The translations under genes were made by a program, and so were the position numbers. Source: an uncultured Microbulbifer sp. (GTDB taxonomy: Bacteria > Pseudomonadota > Gammaproteobacteria > Pseudomonadales > Cellvibrionaceae). From it: a stretch of DNA of 52,732 nucleotides. Positions 45,615-52,732 of the stretch are shown here, piece after piece. The DNA lies in NCBI RefSeq assembly GCF_913055755.1, contig NZ_CAJXKH010000011.1:1-52732 (forward strand), read 5' to 3'. The notes under the pieces are model-generated. The model saw only the letters and a program-made list of their open reading frames with translations. It did not search any database and was not told the origin of the DNA. Positions within the stretch are counted from its first letter, which is position 1. Every line of letters starts with the position of its first letter.

Positions 45615-46154
45615 TCAATGATCCAGCTGTTTCAGCAGCAGTGCCTTTGCCGCATTGATTCGCGATGCCAGGTAGTCGTTGCCACCGCGGTCCGGGTGGA
45701 ATTTCTGGATCAGCCTGCGATGGGCACCGATGATTTCCTCCCGGCTGGCGCTGGCGGAAACACTCAGGATCTGCCGGGCTTCCGCGACTGTCAGCTGCGG
45801 TTCCCGCGGTGGCTTCTGCTGAGATTCGTGCTGCTGTGATTCTTGTTGTTGTGTTTGGGTATTTTCCCGGTTCTGGCGGGCCTGGGCTCGCTTGGCGATC
45901 AGCGGCGCTATCCAGGGTAGATGTTTGCCGAATACCCGCCACAGGCGGTTCAGCACCGGAAGTACCACCGCAATTGCGGCGCCCACCCAGTGCAGGCGGC
46001 CGCTGATGGCGAGGACAACGGCGGCGAATGCCAGTGCAATCAGTGTCCACTGCAGAATCAGCTTGCGCCGCTGGGAGGGCGGGGTGGATTTGAACTTTTG
46101 CAGTGCCAGCCAGGCAAAAATGCCGACGGCCACCAGCAGAATCATGCGACCCAA
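45615..46154 (-). CDS. Membrane-anchored J-domain protein
   Basis: A 179-residue protein with an N-terminal membrane helix (ILLVAVGIFAWLAL) and a further helical hairpin (near residues 33-65), a Gln/Glu-rich linker (about 95-115), then a C-terminal J-domain of about 60 residues with the DnaK-activating HPD in IQKFHPDRGG near 151. This layout recalls mitochondrial Tim14/Pam18-type J proteins and related bacterial TerB/DjlA-like proteins. TTG start at 46154 has AGAGG eight nt upstream; ATG 46145 is an alternative. Client unknown. Confidence 0.85.
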   Translation of the reverse strand: MGRMILLVAVGIFAWLALQKFKSTPPSQRRKLILQWTLIALAFAAVVLAISGRLHWVGAAIAVVLPVLNRLWRVFGKHLPWIAPLIAKRAQARQNRENTQTQQQESQQHESQQKPPREPQLTVAEARQILSVSASASREEIIGAHRRLIQKFHPDRGGNDYLASRINAAKALLLKQLDH

Positions 46155-46209
46155 ATGTGTTTCCTCTCAATCGGGAGACGTCTCAGACCGCAAGCCTAAC
46201 AGATGCGCT

Positions 46210-47472
46210 TCAGATGTCGATTCGAATGCCGACAGCCATAAAGTCGTCGATAACCGGCGCCGCAACCACGTTGCTGTCATTGATGCCGTTTTCCCAGTAG
46301 AGTCGGACACGCTCATTCCACAGGTATTGAAAGCCGATGTAGTACTCGGCCAGGCGGTACTCGTCGTCTTCTACCAGTGCCGCTTCAAAACCGGCATCGT
46401 CGGACAGCATGATGTTGTAGCCACCGTAGAGCGAGTAGCAGTTGTGGGCGCCCCAGGTGTAGCTGACGAAAGCTTCCGAACCCTTGGCATCAAAGAAGTT
46501 GGTGATTCCGGTGACCGAGCCGGGAGGTGCCAGCTCGTTGTTCTGGGAGCGGTTGACCACCAGCGCCGCATATAAGCCCTTCTGATACGCACCTTTACCG
46601 TAATAGGCGCCGAATGCGGTGGTCCAGTCGTTGCTGCTGGCATTGAACGCGGTGTCGTCGCTGATCAAAACCGGACGAATCCCGGAGGTGTCGTAAATGA
46701 GCCCGTGCTGGCTGGCGATATCCATCTTCACCCGGTTGTAAGCCATGCCTACAAACAGGCCCTCGCCGATATCCGCACGGTATGTCAGGGAAATGCCGTG
46801 GTTGATGCCGTATTCACAGTCACCGACCGGGCATTCCAGCAGCGTGTTGGGTCCGGCAAAGTCGGTGACCCGAATCTCCAGATCGGCAGCGTGTGCGGCA
46901 TATTGCAGGCCTACCTGAAACTCTCCGGCTTCGAACTCCCAGCGCTTGCGCCAGGTAACGGCGCTGTCGGCGCGACCGGTACCGGTAATGCCGCCATCGG
47001 TGCCCAGGGCGTAAGTGCCGCTAGCAAGGCCGCCGGATACGTTGTACCAGTCGGTGATATAGGTGACGTCGTAATAAACCGCCCACTGCTTGCCGGCGAT
47101 AAAATCGCCCCACTTTTGGTGTTTGGCAAACAGGTGTCCCTGGCGCAGGTAGAGAGACTGCTGAGCCTCCCCTGGAGAAGCCTGCTGGTTACCCTGAATA
47201 ACCACGTTTTGCGCGGAGTTGATCGCCCTAATACCCCACTCGAGATTGAAACCGGTATCCCACTTGTCATAGGCCGGCACATTGAGCCCGATGCGGAGGC
47301 GCGATGCACCGTCCTGCATCTGCGTGTCGCCATAGGTATTCACCATATGGGCGAGGAAATACCCTTCCATATACAGCGTGACTTCATTGGACTGGTAGAT
47401 GGGCAGTGCGTTTGCACTGGCGGCGCCCATACCCGTCACGGCAATCAAGCTTCTCAGCAATGCGTTATTCAT
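46210..47472 (-). CDS. Outer-membrane beta-barrel protein (porin-like)
   Basis: A 420-residue exported protein. Signal peptide MNNALLRSLIAVTGMGAASANA is cleaved after ANA. The mature sequence begins LPIYQSNEVTLYMEGYFLAHMVNTYG and is rich in alternating polar/aromatic strands (for example GLYAALVVNRSQNN, YRLAEYYIGFQYLWNERVRLYWENG), ending in a hydrophobic strand VGIRIDI, though without the usual terminal Phe. Consistent with a 16-strand general or sugar/anion porin; no ligand motif seen. Start ATG 47472 chosen by signal peptide; a TTG at 47490 is also in frame. Confidence 0.82.
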   Translation of the reverse strand: MNNALLRSLIAVTGMGAASANALPIYQSNEVTLYMEGYFLAHMVNTYGDTQMQDGASRLRIGLNVPAYDKWDTGFNLEWGIRAINSAQNVVIQGNQQASPGEAQQSLYLRQGHLFAKHQKWGDFIAGKQWAVYYDVTYITDWYNVSGGLASGTYALGTDGGITGTGRADSAVTWRKRWEFEAGEFQVGLQYAAHAADLEIRVTDFAGPNTLLECPVGDCEYGINHGISLTYRADIGEGLFVGMAYNRVKMDIASQHGLIYDTSGIRPVLISDDTAFNASSNDWTTAFGAYYGKGAYQKGLYAALVVNRSQNNELAPPGSVTGITNFFDAKGSEAFVSYTWGAHNCYSLYGGYNIMLSDDAGFEAALVEDDEYRLAEYYIGFQYLWNERVRLYWENGINDSNVVAAPVIDDFMAVGIRIDI

Positions 47473-47649
47473 TGGAGCTGGTCTCGACAATCCGTTGCTT
47501 GCTCTGGATTCGGAAAACTTTTGTTTCCAAGCAACATTAGACCAGTTGGCTGAAGTCGTTTATGAGAAAAGGTACACTGATGCCAAATGGCGGTTGCTCC
47601 GCTATTTCGCAAAGTATTTGTAATTAAAATATTCCGAATCGTTTGATAA

Positions 47650-48285
47650 ATGGAGGCGGAAACCTTGGCCGATGCCAGTTCTCTGAGTCGCAGGATGTTC
47701 GGCTTGACCGTCAGGAAAAATGCCCATCCGGATATGCGCCGGCTGCGTCGAGAGGCTGGGGATGCCAGCCTGCACGGGAACAAGTTCTGGAGAAGCTCCT
47801 GCCTGACCATGGATTACCTGAAAAAGCATCCGCTAGAAAAAGGGGCTCGGGTGCTGGACCTCGGGTGTGGCTGGGGCCTGGGCGGCATCTTCTGTGCCAA
47901 GCAGTTTGATGCCAGGGTCACGTCCCTGGATGCGGATCCCAGCGTATTTCCGTTCGCCAAATATCACGCTGAATTGAACAATGTCGAGATCGAAACCTGG
48001 CGCTGCCGCTATGAAAAAGTGACGCAGAAAGACCTGAGTCGTTTCGATGCCGTGATCGGCACCGATATCTGTTTCTGGGATCAGTTGGAGGATCCACTTT
48101 ACAACCTGACCCGGCGGGCGTTGCGGGCCGGGGTCGGGCGCGTTCTGCTGGTAGACCCCGGGCGCTCCCCGTTCCGGCGCCTGGCGCAGCGGGCAGCTGA
48201 AAAGCTCGACGCGGAATACTGCGAGTGGCAAACTCTGCGCCCGATCAAGGCCAGCGGTTGCATTATGCGTGCAGGTCCGGCCTGA
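47650..48285 (+). CDS. Class I SAM-dependent methyltransferase
   Basis: A 211-residue protein with the SAM-binding motif VLDLGCGWGLGGIFCAKQF near residues 68-86, followed by VTSLDADPSVFPFAKYHAELNN and FDAVIGTDICFWDQLEDPLYNL. The last has the look of METTL/NNMT-like small methyltransferases acting on proteins or small molecules. Substrate unknown. The last complete gene before the junction at about 48,450; next is the msrA fragment 36 nt downstream, still in the gammaproteobacterial part. Confidence 0.88.
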   Translation: MEAETLADASSLSRRMFGLTVRKNAHPDMRRLRREAGDASLHGNKFWRSSCLTMDYLKKHPLEKGARVLDLGCGWGLGGIFCAKQFDARVTSLDADPSVFPFAKYHAELNNVEIETWRCRYEKVTQKDLSRFDAVIGTDICFWDQLEDPLYNLTRRALRAGVGRVLLVDPGRSPFRRLAQRAAEKLDAEYCEWQTLRPIKASGCIMRAGPA

Positions 48286-48321
48286 TCCCAGTTCCCCCAT
48301 GGTTCCCGAGAGGTAATTTCC

Positions 48322-48461
48322 ATGCAATTTGATAAATCCCGGCTTCCAACTGCAAACGAGGCGCTTCCAGGCCGCTCCGAGGCCATGCCCATCAGCGGCA
48401 AGCATTTCGTTTCCGGCCACACCATGGTGGCGCCGTTTCCCGAGGGGCTCGAACAGGCCGT
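48322..48461 (+). pseudogene. msrA: N-terminal fragment of methionine sulfoxide reductase A, cut at junction
   Basis: About 46 residues (MQFDKSRLPTANEALPGRSE...GKHFVSGHTMVAPFPEGLEQAV) match the conserved start of E. coli-type MsrA. The expected next segment, the catalytic GCFWGAE, is missing: the frame instead runs into the reverse strand of an unrelated gene. The change falls within 48441-48462. Not a natural pseudogene in my view but a truncation by a chimeric join. Confidence 0.88.
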
Positions 48462-48462
48462 T
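48441..48462. other. Probable chimeric junction between two genomes
   Basis: The 20 bases gaggggctcgaacaggccgt (48442-48461) encode PEGLEQAV in the msrA frame on the plus strand and NGLFEPL in the adenosyltransferase frame on the minus strand. Both families are recognisable up to here, and neither continues past it. Confidence 0.85.
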
Positions 48463-48735
48463 GTCGGGGCCGACGAACCGGCGCCCGTCGGCGGTGGCGA
48501 TGACCGGGGCCCGGTCGCTGCCCACGCCCGGATCGACGACGCACAGGAACACTGCGTCGTCCGGGAACGGCGCGATCAGCGCGGCGAGAAGATAGGCGGC
48601 AGAGCGGGGCGAAAATGCCGGTGCGTCGTGCATCAGGTCGATCACGGGAACGGCCGGCGCCTCGCGGGCGAGGACGGCCTTCATCTGGCCGACATACGGG
48701 CCGTCCGTGCCGAAATCGGTGAACACGACGATCAT
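48442..48735 (-). pseudogene. N-terminal fragment of SAM hydroxide adenosyltransferase (DUF62)
   Basis: 98 residues starting MIVVFTDFGTDGPYVGQMKAV and running through PVIDLMHDAPAFSPRSAAYLLAAL, FLCVVDPGVGSDR and DGRRFVGPDNGLFEPL. This is the conserved N-terminal half of the duf-62 family, which hydrolyses SAM to adenosine and methionine. The C-terminal half is absent: beyond 48442 the frame runs into the msrA antisense. It is the first gene of the alphaproteobacterial part; truncated by the junction. Confidence 0.85.
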
Positions 48736-48779
48736 GGGATCAGTATGCCGCCCGCGTCGGGGCGGCGGCAAGCGGGGCC

Positions 48780-49835
48780 TCAGGTCCCCGTGGCGGCGCG
48801 CTCCGCCGGCGTGCCGGCACAGACGACCTGGTTGCGCCCGCCATCCTTCGCCGCGTAGAGCGCGCGGTCGGCGCGTTCGAGGAAATCGGACAGGTCCTCG
48901 CCCGGGGCGAACGTGGTCACGCCGAACGACATCGTCACGGTTCCCATGCCTTCGTCGGACCGCTTCGTGACGATGCGTTTGGATGCGACCTTGTTGAGCA
49001 GGGTCTGCGCGACGTCGACGGCACTGTCCGTGTTGGCTTCGGGAAGGACGATCGCGAATTCCTCGCCGCCGTAGCGGGAGACCATGCCCAGGTCTCCGAG
49101 GCCGTCCTCCAGGGTCTTGGCGATCAGGCGCAGCACCTGGTCGCCGAGTTGGTGGCCGTAATTGTCGTTGAACGATTTGAAGTGGTCGAGGTCGGCCAGG
49201 ATCAGGGACAGCGGCTTGCCCTTCGCCGTCGCCTTCGCCATGGAATCGTAGAGCGTCTGGTCGAAGCATTTCCGGTTGGGGATGCCGGTCAGGCCGTCGG
49301 TGAGCGCGTCGCGGCGGGAATCCTCCAGGGCCTTGCGCAGTTCGCTGATCTCGCGGGCGGAATCCTGCACCCGGCGGCTCAGCTCCTTCGACTGGGCATC
49401 CATGGAATCCGTGCGCTCCATGATGTCGCGCACCAGCTCGCGGACATGGTCGACGCTTTTGGCGTTCTCGAGGCCGCCGGAGAAGCTCTGCAGCGCTTCG
49501 CCGTATCCCTCGGCATTTTCCTGGGTGGTCGACAGCGCCTCGACGATATGCGTCGCGATGGCGTCGATCCGCTCCGAAAAGCCGCCGTCGCGCCCGGTAT
49601 CGGCGCCGGCGGCGATGTAGCGTTCGTAGATTTCGGCGGAACTCTGATCGTCGAACGCCTTCTTCGTCGACAGAACCGTGTCGACGGACTTCTTCAGGTC
49701 GTTGTTCTTGCCCGCGTAGTACTCATACCAGATGGCATAGTTTCTCGGGTTCGCGGCAATCCCGAGCTTCTTCATTCGCTGAAGCGCGGAAAGGGCGAAC
49801 TTCGTCGCGGTATCGACGGGTTCAGGATAATGCAT
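48780..49835 (-). CDS. GGDEF-domain diguanylate cyclase
   Basis: A 351-residue protein. The N-terminal 150 residues are helical, starting MHYPEPVDTATKFALSALQRMKKLGIAANPRNYAIWYEYYAG, typical of alphaproteobacterial GGDEF proteins. A coiled coil of about 145-175 leads to a C-terminal cyclase domain with LTDGLTGIPNRKCFD and the active-site RYGGEEF near residue 253-259, which makes cyclic-di-GMP. The usual allosteric RxxD inhibitory site before GGEEF is GDLG here, so product inhibition may be absent. Soluble by lack of membrane helices. Confidence 0.92.
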   Translation of the reverse strand: MHYPEPVDTATKFALSALQRMKKLGIAANPRNYAIWYEYYAGKNNDLKKSVDTVLSTKKAFDDQSSAEIYERYIAAGADTGRDGGFSERIDAIATHIVEALSTTQENAEGYGEALQSFSGGLENAKSVDHVRELVRDIMERTDSMDAQSKELSRRVQDSAREISELRKALEDSRRDALTDGLTGIPNRKCFDQTLYDSMAKATAKGKPLSLILADLDHFKSFNDNYGHQLGDQVLRLIAKTLEDGLGDLGMVSRYGGEEFAIVLPEANTDSAVDVAQTLLNKVASKRIVTKRSDEGMGTVTMSFGVTTFAPGEDLSDFLERADRALYAAKDGGRNQVVCAGTPAERAATGT

Positions 49836-49945
49836 GCGGCATTCAATCTCTTAAACCAGCGGGCGTAAGGGATTGTGTCCTCGAACCCTTAAAAAGACGA
49901 TAAATGTCATGCGGTTGTGATGCATGGTGCTGCGCACGGCATGCA

Positions 49946-50173
49946 TCAATCGTACGGCACGACCCTTACGATGGCCGTCTTGTTCAGCAGATGGACGGTT
50001 TCCGTGTCGTCCACGAACGGCATGAAGGGATTGCCATCGTTCAGGAGGTCCTGAATCCGCGACGTTGCCTCCACGAAGACATAGCCGTTGAGGACGATTC
50101 CGTCGCTCATCGTGATCTCCGCGTGTTCCCGGACTTTCGGGACTTTCGGGGTGAATTGAGGCATCCCAGGCAT
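49946..50173 (-). CDS. Small conserved alphaproteobacterial hypothetical
   Basis: A 75-residue protein. After a Pro-rich start the body is HAEITMSDGIVLNGYVFVEATSRIQDLLNDGNPFMPFVDDTETVHLLNKTAIVRVVPYD, beta-rich and ending in a typical RVVP tail. I recognise this look from uncharacterised alphaproteobacterial proteins (a DUF68xx-like small family) but do not claim a family number. It lies between the GGDEF gene and the maoC-ribF-ileS run, on the opposite strand to the latter. No function can be assigned. Confidence 0.65.
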   Translation of the reverse strand: MPGMPQFTPKVPKVREHAEITMSDGIVLNGYVFVEATSRIQDLLNDGNPFMPFVDDTETVHLLNKTAIVRVVPYD

Positions 50174-50346
50174 GTTGCGGATTGTATCCCGAGACCCTTA
50201 ATGCGCCCTTAAATCCGGCCCGGACAGCGGCCGCCGGGCCCGAGGATGTTGCCGCCCTTTTGGCGGATTGGTATATTGCGCCGCAATAGGGCATTTTTGC
50301 GTTGCAATACCGGCGTTCGGACCCCCAGAAATCGGAAAAAAAGCAT

Positions 50347-50823
50347 ATGGATCAGCAAGTTAGGCCCGCTGCCATCATCGCCACGATGGAAGAGCTCCAC
50401 GGTTATTTTATCGAGGACCTCGAACCAGGAATGACGGCGGTCTACGTCCGCACCGTCACCGAGACGGATATCGTCCAGTATTCGCAGATTTCCGGGGACG
50501 ATAACCCGCTGCACGTGAACGAGGAATTCGCCAAACAGACGGTTTTCAAGGGCCGGATCGCCCACGGAATGCTGACCTGCGGCTATATTTCGGCCGTCCT
50601 CGGCACCAAGCTGCCGGGCCCGGGCTGTGCCTATCTGAACCAGAACCTCAATTTCCGCGCACCGGTTCGGATCGGCGACACCGTCCAGACCCGCATCACG
50701 ATCAAGGAGGTCGAGATGGAGACCAACAAGGTCGTCTGCGAGGCGGTCTGCTCGATAGGCGAGAAGGTGGTCATCGACGGCACCGCCACGCTCTGGGTGC
50801 CCAACCGGCGCAAGAAAGACTGA
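50347..50823 (+). CDS. MaoC-like (R)-specific enoyl-CoA hydratase
   Basis: A 158-residue hot-dog-fold protein, expected to hydrate trans-2-enoyl-CoA to (R)-3-hydroxyacyl-CoA. The core is ELHGYFIEDLEPGM, then YSQISGDDNPLHVNEEFAKQTVFKGRIAHGMLTCGYIS, in which Asp and His of the catalytic pattern D-x4-H appear (DDNPLH), followed by GTKLPGPGCAYLNQNLNFRAPVRIGDT. ATG 50347 has GGAAAA upstream; ATG 50386 marks where family similarity begins. In Rhodospirillales this gene often precedes ribF and ileS. Confidence 0.9.
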   Translation: MDQQVRPAAIIATMEELHGYFIEDLEPGMTAVYVRTVTETDIVQYSQISGDDNPLHVNEEFAKQTVFKGRIAHGMLTCGYISAVLGTKLPGPGCAYLNQNLNFRAPVRIGDTVQTRITIKEVEMETNKVVCEAVCSIGEKVVIDGTATLWVPNRRKKD

Positions 50824-50870
50824 CCGTTTCCCGCGTCCGCGCGGGGAATGGTTTGACTTGACCCGGCGCC

Positions 50871-51875
50871 ATGGCTACGAAGACCGCCGCCATGCGCATA
50901 TTCAGACACGTTGCGGGCCTCCCGGATTTCGTGCGGGGGACGTCCGTCGCCATCGGGAATTTCGATGGCGTCCATCTCGGTCACCAGGCGGTGATTTCCG
51001 AGGCGGCGGCGCATGCGACGGAACTGGACACGTCGCTGTCCGTGATCACGTTCGAGCCCCATCCGCGGCGCTTTTTCCGCCCCGACGAGGCGCCGTTCCA
51101 GCTGACGCCGCTGCGCAGCAAGGTCCGCCGCTTCCAGGCGGCCGGGGTCGACAACCTGCTGGTTGTGCATTTCGACGCCGAAACGTCGAAGCTGGGCCAT
51201 GAGGAGTTTCTCGGGACCTTCGTCACGGGCGGCTTCCAGGCCCGCCACGTGACGGTCGGCTACGATTTCGTGTTCGGCTCCGGGCGCGGCGGCGACGTCG
51301 ACTTTCTGCGGAGTTGCGCGGCGCGGGACGGGTTCGGCTTCTCGGCGGTCGAGCCGGTGAAGGACGCGAGCGGGACGATCTATTCGTCGACCAACATCCG
51401 CAACTGCCTGCGCGACGGCAATCCGCTCGGCGCGGCGCGGCTTCTCGGCCATCCGTGGGAGATCGAGGGACGCGTGATCAAGGGCGACCAGCGCGGCCGC
51501 CAGATCGGCTTTCCCACCGCGAACGTCTCGCTGGACGACTACGTGGAGCCTGCGCTGGGCGTCTACGCCGTGTGGGCCGGGGTGGAGGAAGGCGGGGTGA
51601 CGACGTGGCACCCCGGCTGCGCCAATGTCGGGCGGCGGCCCACGTTCGACAAGGACGACGTGAACGTCGAGGTGTACATTTTCGACTTCACCGACGACAT
51701 ATATGACAAGTTGCTCCGGGTCGCGCTGGTCGAGTATATCCGCCCGGAGAAGAAGTTCGACGGGATCGCCCAGCTGCGCGAACAGATCGCACTGGATTCC
51801 CACGATGCGCGGGCGCTGCTCGACAGCATCGGAAAGGACGATTTCAGGCGCCCGCCCGAAGAGGGCCGGGGCTGA
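50871..51875 (+). CDS. ribF: Bifunctional riboflavin kinase / FAD synthetase
   Basis: A 334-residue enzyme making FMN and then FAD from riboflavin. The adenylyltransferase domain is visible as VAIGNFDGVHLGHQAVI near residues 26-42 and ITFEPHPRRFF near 60-70. The kinase domain follows near 200: EGRVIKGDQRGRQIGFPTANV, then NVGRRPTFDKDDVNVEVYIFDF. Directly upstream of ileS, 18 nt apart, the usual order. A shorter start at residue 8 (MRIFRHV) is possible. Confidence 0.95.
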   Translation: MATKTAAMRIFRHVAGLPDFVRGTSVAIGNFDGVHLGHQAVISEAAAHATELDTSLSVITFEPHPRRFFRPDEAPFQLTPLRSKVRRFQAAGVDNLLVVHFDAETSKLGHEEFLGTFVTGGFQARHVTVGYDFVFGSGRGGDVDFLRSCAARDGFGFSAVEPVKDASGTIYSSTNIRNCLRDGNPLGAARLLGHPWEIEGRVIKGDQRGRQIGFPTANVSLDDYVEPALGVYAVWAGVEEGGVTTWHPGCANVGRRPTFDKDDVNVEVYIFDFTDDIYDKLLRVALVEYIRPEKKFDGIAQLREQIALDSHDARALLDSIGKDDFRRPPEEGRG

Positions 51876-51893
51876 ACGGAAAAGAACGGAAAA

Positions 51894-52732
51894 ATGGCGA
51901 CCGATTACAAATCCACCGTCTTCCTGCCGAAGACCGAGTTCGAGATGCGCGGCAAACTACCGGAGCGCGAACCCGGCATTCTGGCGCGGTGGGAGGAAAT
52001 GGGCCTGTACCAGCGCCAGCGCGAGGTCTCCGCGGGGCGCGAGAAGTTCATCCTGCATGACGGCCCGCCCTATGCGAACGGCAACCTGCATATTGGCCAC
52101 GCGCTGAACAAGATCCTCAAGGACGTCATCAACCGCTCGCAGCAGATGCTGGGCAAGGACGCGAACTACGTCCCCGGCTGGGACTGCCACGGCCTGCCGA
52201 TCGAGTGGAAGATCGAGGAACAGTACCGCGCCAAGGGCAAGGACAAGGACGAGGTGCCCGTCGTCGAGTTCCGGCGCGAATGCCGCGATTTCGCCGATCA
52301 CTGGATCGGCGTCCAGCGCGAGGAATTCCAGCGCCTGGGCGTCATCGGCGACTGGCAGAACCCCTACACCACGATGAACTATCCGGCCGAGGCGCAGATC
52401 GCGCGCGAGTTGATGAAGTTCATCGATAACGGTCTGCTGTACCAGGGCTCCAAGCCGGTGATGTGGTCCGTCGTCGAGAAGACGGCGCTGGCCGAGGCGG
52501 AGGTCGAGTATCACGACCACGAATCCGACACCATCTGGGCGAAGTTCCCGGTGAAGGGCGACGGAGAGCTCTCCGGTGCGTCGGTCGTGATCTGGACGAC
52601 GACGCCCTGGACGATCCCCGGCAACCGCGCGATCTCGTTCTCGTCGCGGATCTCCTACGGCCTGTACGAAGTGACTGCTGCGCCCGACGAAAACTGGGCG
52701 AAGGCGGGCGACCGGCTGGTGCTCGCGGATTC
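51894..52732 (+). CDS. ileS: Isoleucyl-tRNA synthetase, N-terminal part (3' end outside window)
   Basis: The first 279 residues of IleRS, which charges tRNA-Ile. The class I HIGH signature is in [18 protein letters not shown] near residues 58-75, followed by [17 protein letters not shown]. The editing domain begins near [14 protein letters not shown] around 242-255. The gene is cut by the window edge. Typical of Rhodospirillales-type sequences by its [19 protein letters not shown] spacing; this is a resemblance, not a test. Confidence 0.95.
   Translation, partial: MATDYKSTVFLPKTEFEMRGKLPEREPGILARWEEMGLYQRQREVSAGREKFILHDGPPYANGNLHIGHALNKILKDVINRSQQMLGKDANYVPGWDCHGLPIEWKIEEQYRAKGKDKDEVPVVEFRRECRDFADHWIGVQREEFQRLGVIGDWQNPYTTMNYPAEAQIARELMKFIDNGLLYQGSKPVMWSVVEKTALAEAEVEYHDHESDTIWAKFPVKGDGELSGASVVIWTTTPWTIPGNRAISFSSRISYGLYEVTAAPDENWAKAGDRLVLAD

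Noticed and set aside
48322..48858. 178-codon open frame beginning as MsrA and continuing past the junction
   Set aside because: Residues after about 46 are the antisense of a DUF62 gene and carry no family signal, so it is a hybrid frame, not a real fusion protein.
47833..49269. 478-codon minus-strand frame covering the junction
   Set aside because: Joins antisense of a GGDEF gene, the DUF62 fragment and antisense of msrA and the methyltransferase; only the 48442-48735 part is real coding.
48462..52732. Recent horizontal transfer of an alphaproteobacterial island
   Set aside because: No integrase, tRNA, repeats or IS at the boundary, and housekeeping genes ribF and ileS are included; a misassembly explains it more simply.

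Overview
The window has two unequal parts. Positions 1 to about 48,440 read as a continuous, gene-dense chromosome segment of a free-living, probably marine gammaproteobacterium. The markers are GreB, SlyX, RsmJ, YciH, CmoA/CmoB/CmoM, a PreP-type M16 protease, short PutA with a separate Lrp regulator, and an ECF11 RpoE-ChrR stress module. Microbulbifer or another Cellvibrionales-like genus is my guess from gene content, not a measurement. From about 48,462 to the end the genes look alphaproteobacterial (Rhodospirillales-like): an S-adenosyl-l-methionine hydroxide adenosyltransferase, a GGDEF protein, a small alpha-type hypothetical, MaoC, ribF and ileS. At the boundary the N-terminus of msrA runs in frame into the truncated 3' part of the adenosyltransferase gene. 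About 20 bp there fit both families, so this is most likely an assembly chimera rather than a biological fusion.

Layout. 1-2.0 kb: 3' end of an indolepyruvate ferredoxin oxidoreductase. 2.05-9.35 kb: sigma factor and ChrR anti-sigma factor, divergent from a tightly overlapping seven-gene operon (SnoaL-like, SDR, FAD amine-oxidase-like, DUF1365, Cfa-like methyltransferase, DUF2878, lipoprotein). This resembles the singlet-oxygen / membrane-lipid-modification regulon, possibly including furan fatty acid synthesis. 9.5-10.4 kb: glycine-zipper lipoprotein and OsmC. 10.5-14.3 kb: putA and a divergent Lrp-type regulator sharing a 15-bp palindrome. 14.3-17 kb: EamA transporter, acyl-CoA dehydrogenase, greB. 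17-27.5 kb: S9 peptidase, BKACE-family enzyme, AGCS symporter, then an acyl-CoA carboxylase/dehydrogenase operon with a TetR regulator. A near-identical 18-bp inverted repeat lies in front of both the TetR/carboxylase pair and the BKACE gene, suggesting one regulon.

27.7-33.2 kb: a large membrane protein that looks like a catalytically degenerate M48 peptidase, yciH, a voltage-gated potassium channel with a zinc ribbon, a beta-lactamase-fold esterase and slyX. 33.2-36.4 kb: a 660-bp gene-free stretch with DnaA-box-like sites, then an OmpA-type lipoprotein, small secreted or membrane proteins and a SpoIIAA-like protein. 36.4-48.3 kb: rsmJ, sdaA, PreP-cmoA-cmoB on one strand opposite DUF599-MazG-like-cmoM on the other, so all three enzymes of the (m)cmo5U tRNA pathway flank one promoter region. 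A membrane DnaJ protein, a porin and a small methyltransferase follow.

I saw no rRNA, tRNA, CRISPR array, insertion sequence or prophage. All family calls are from reading translated sequence by eye; no database search was run.
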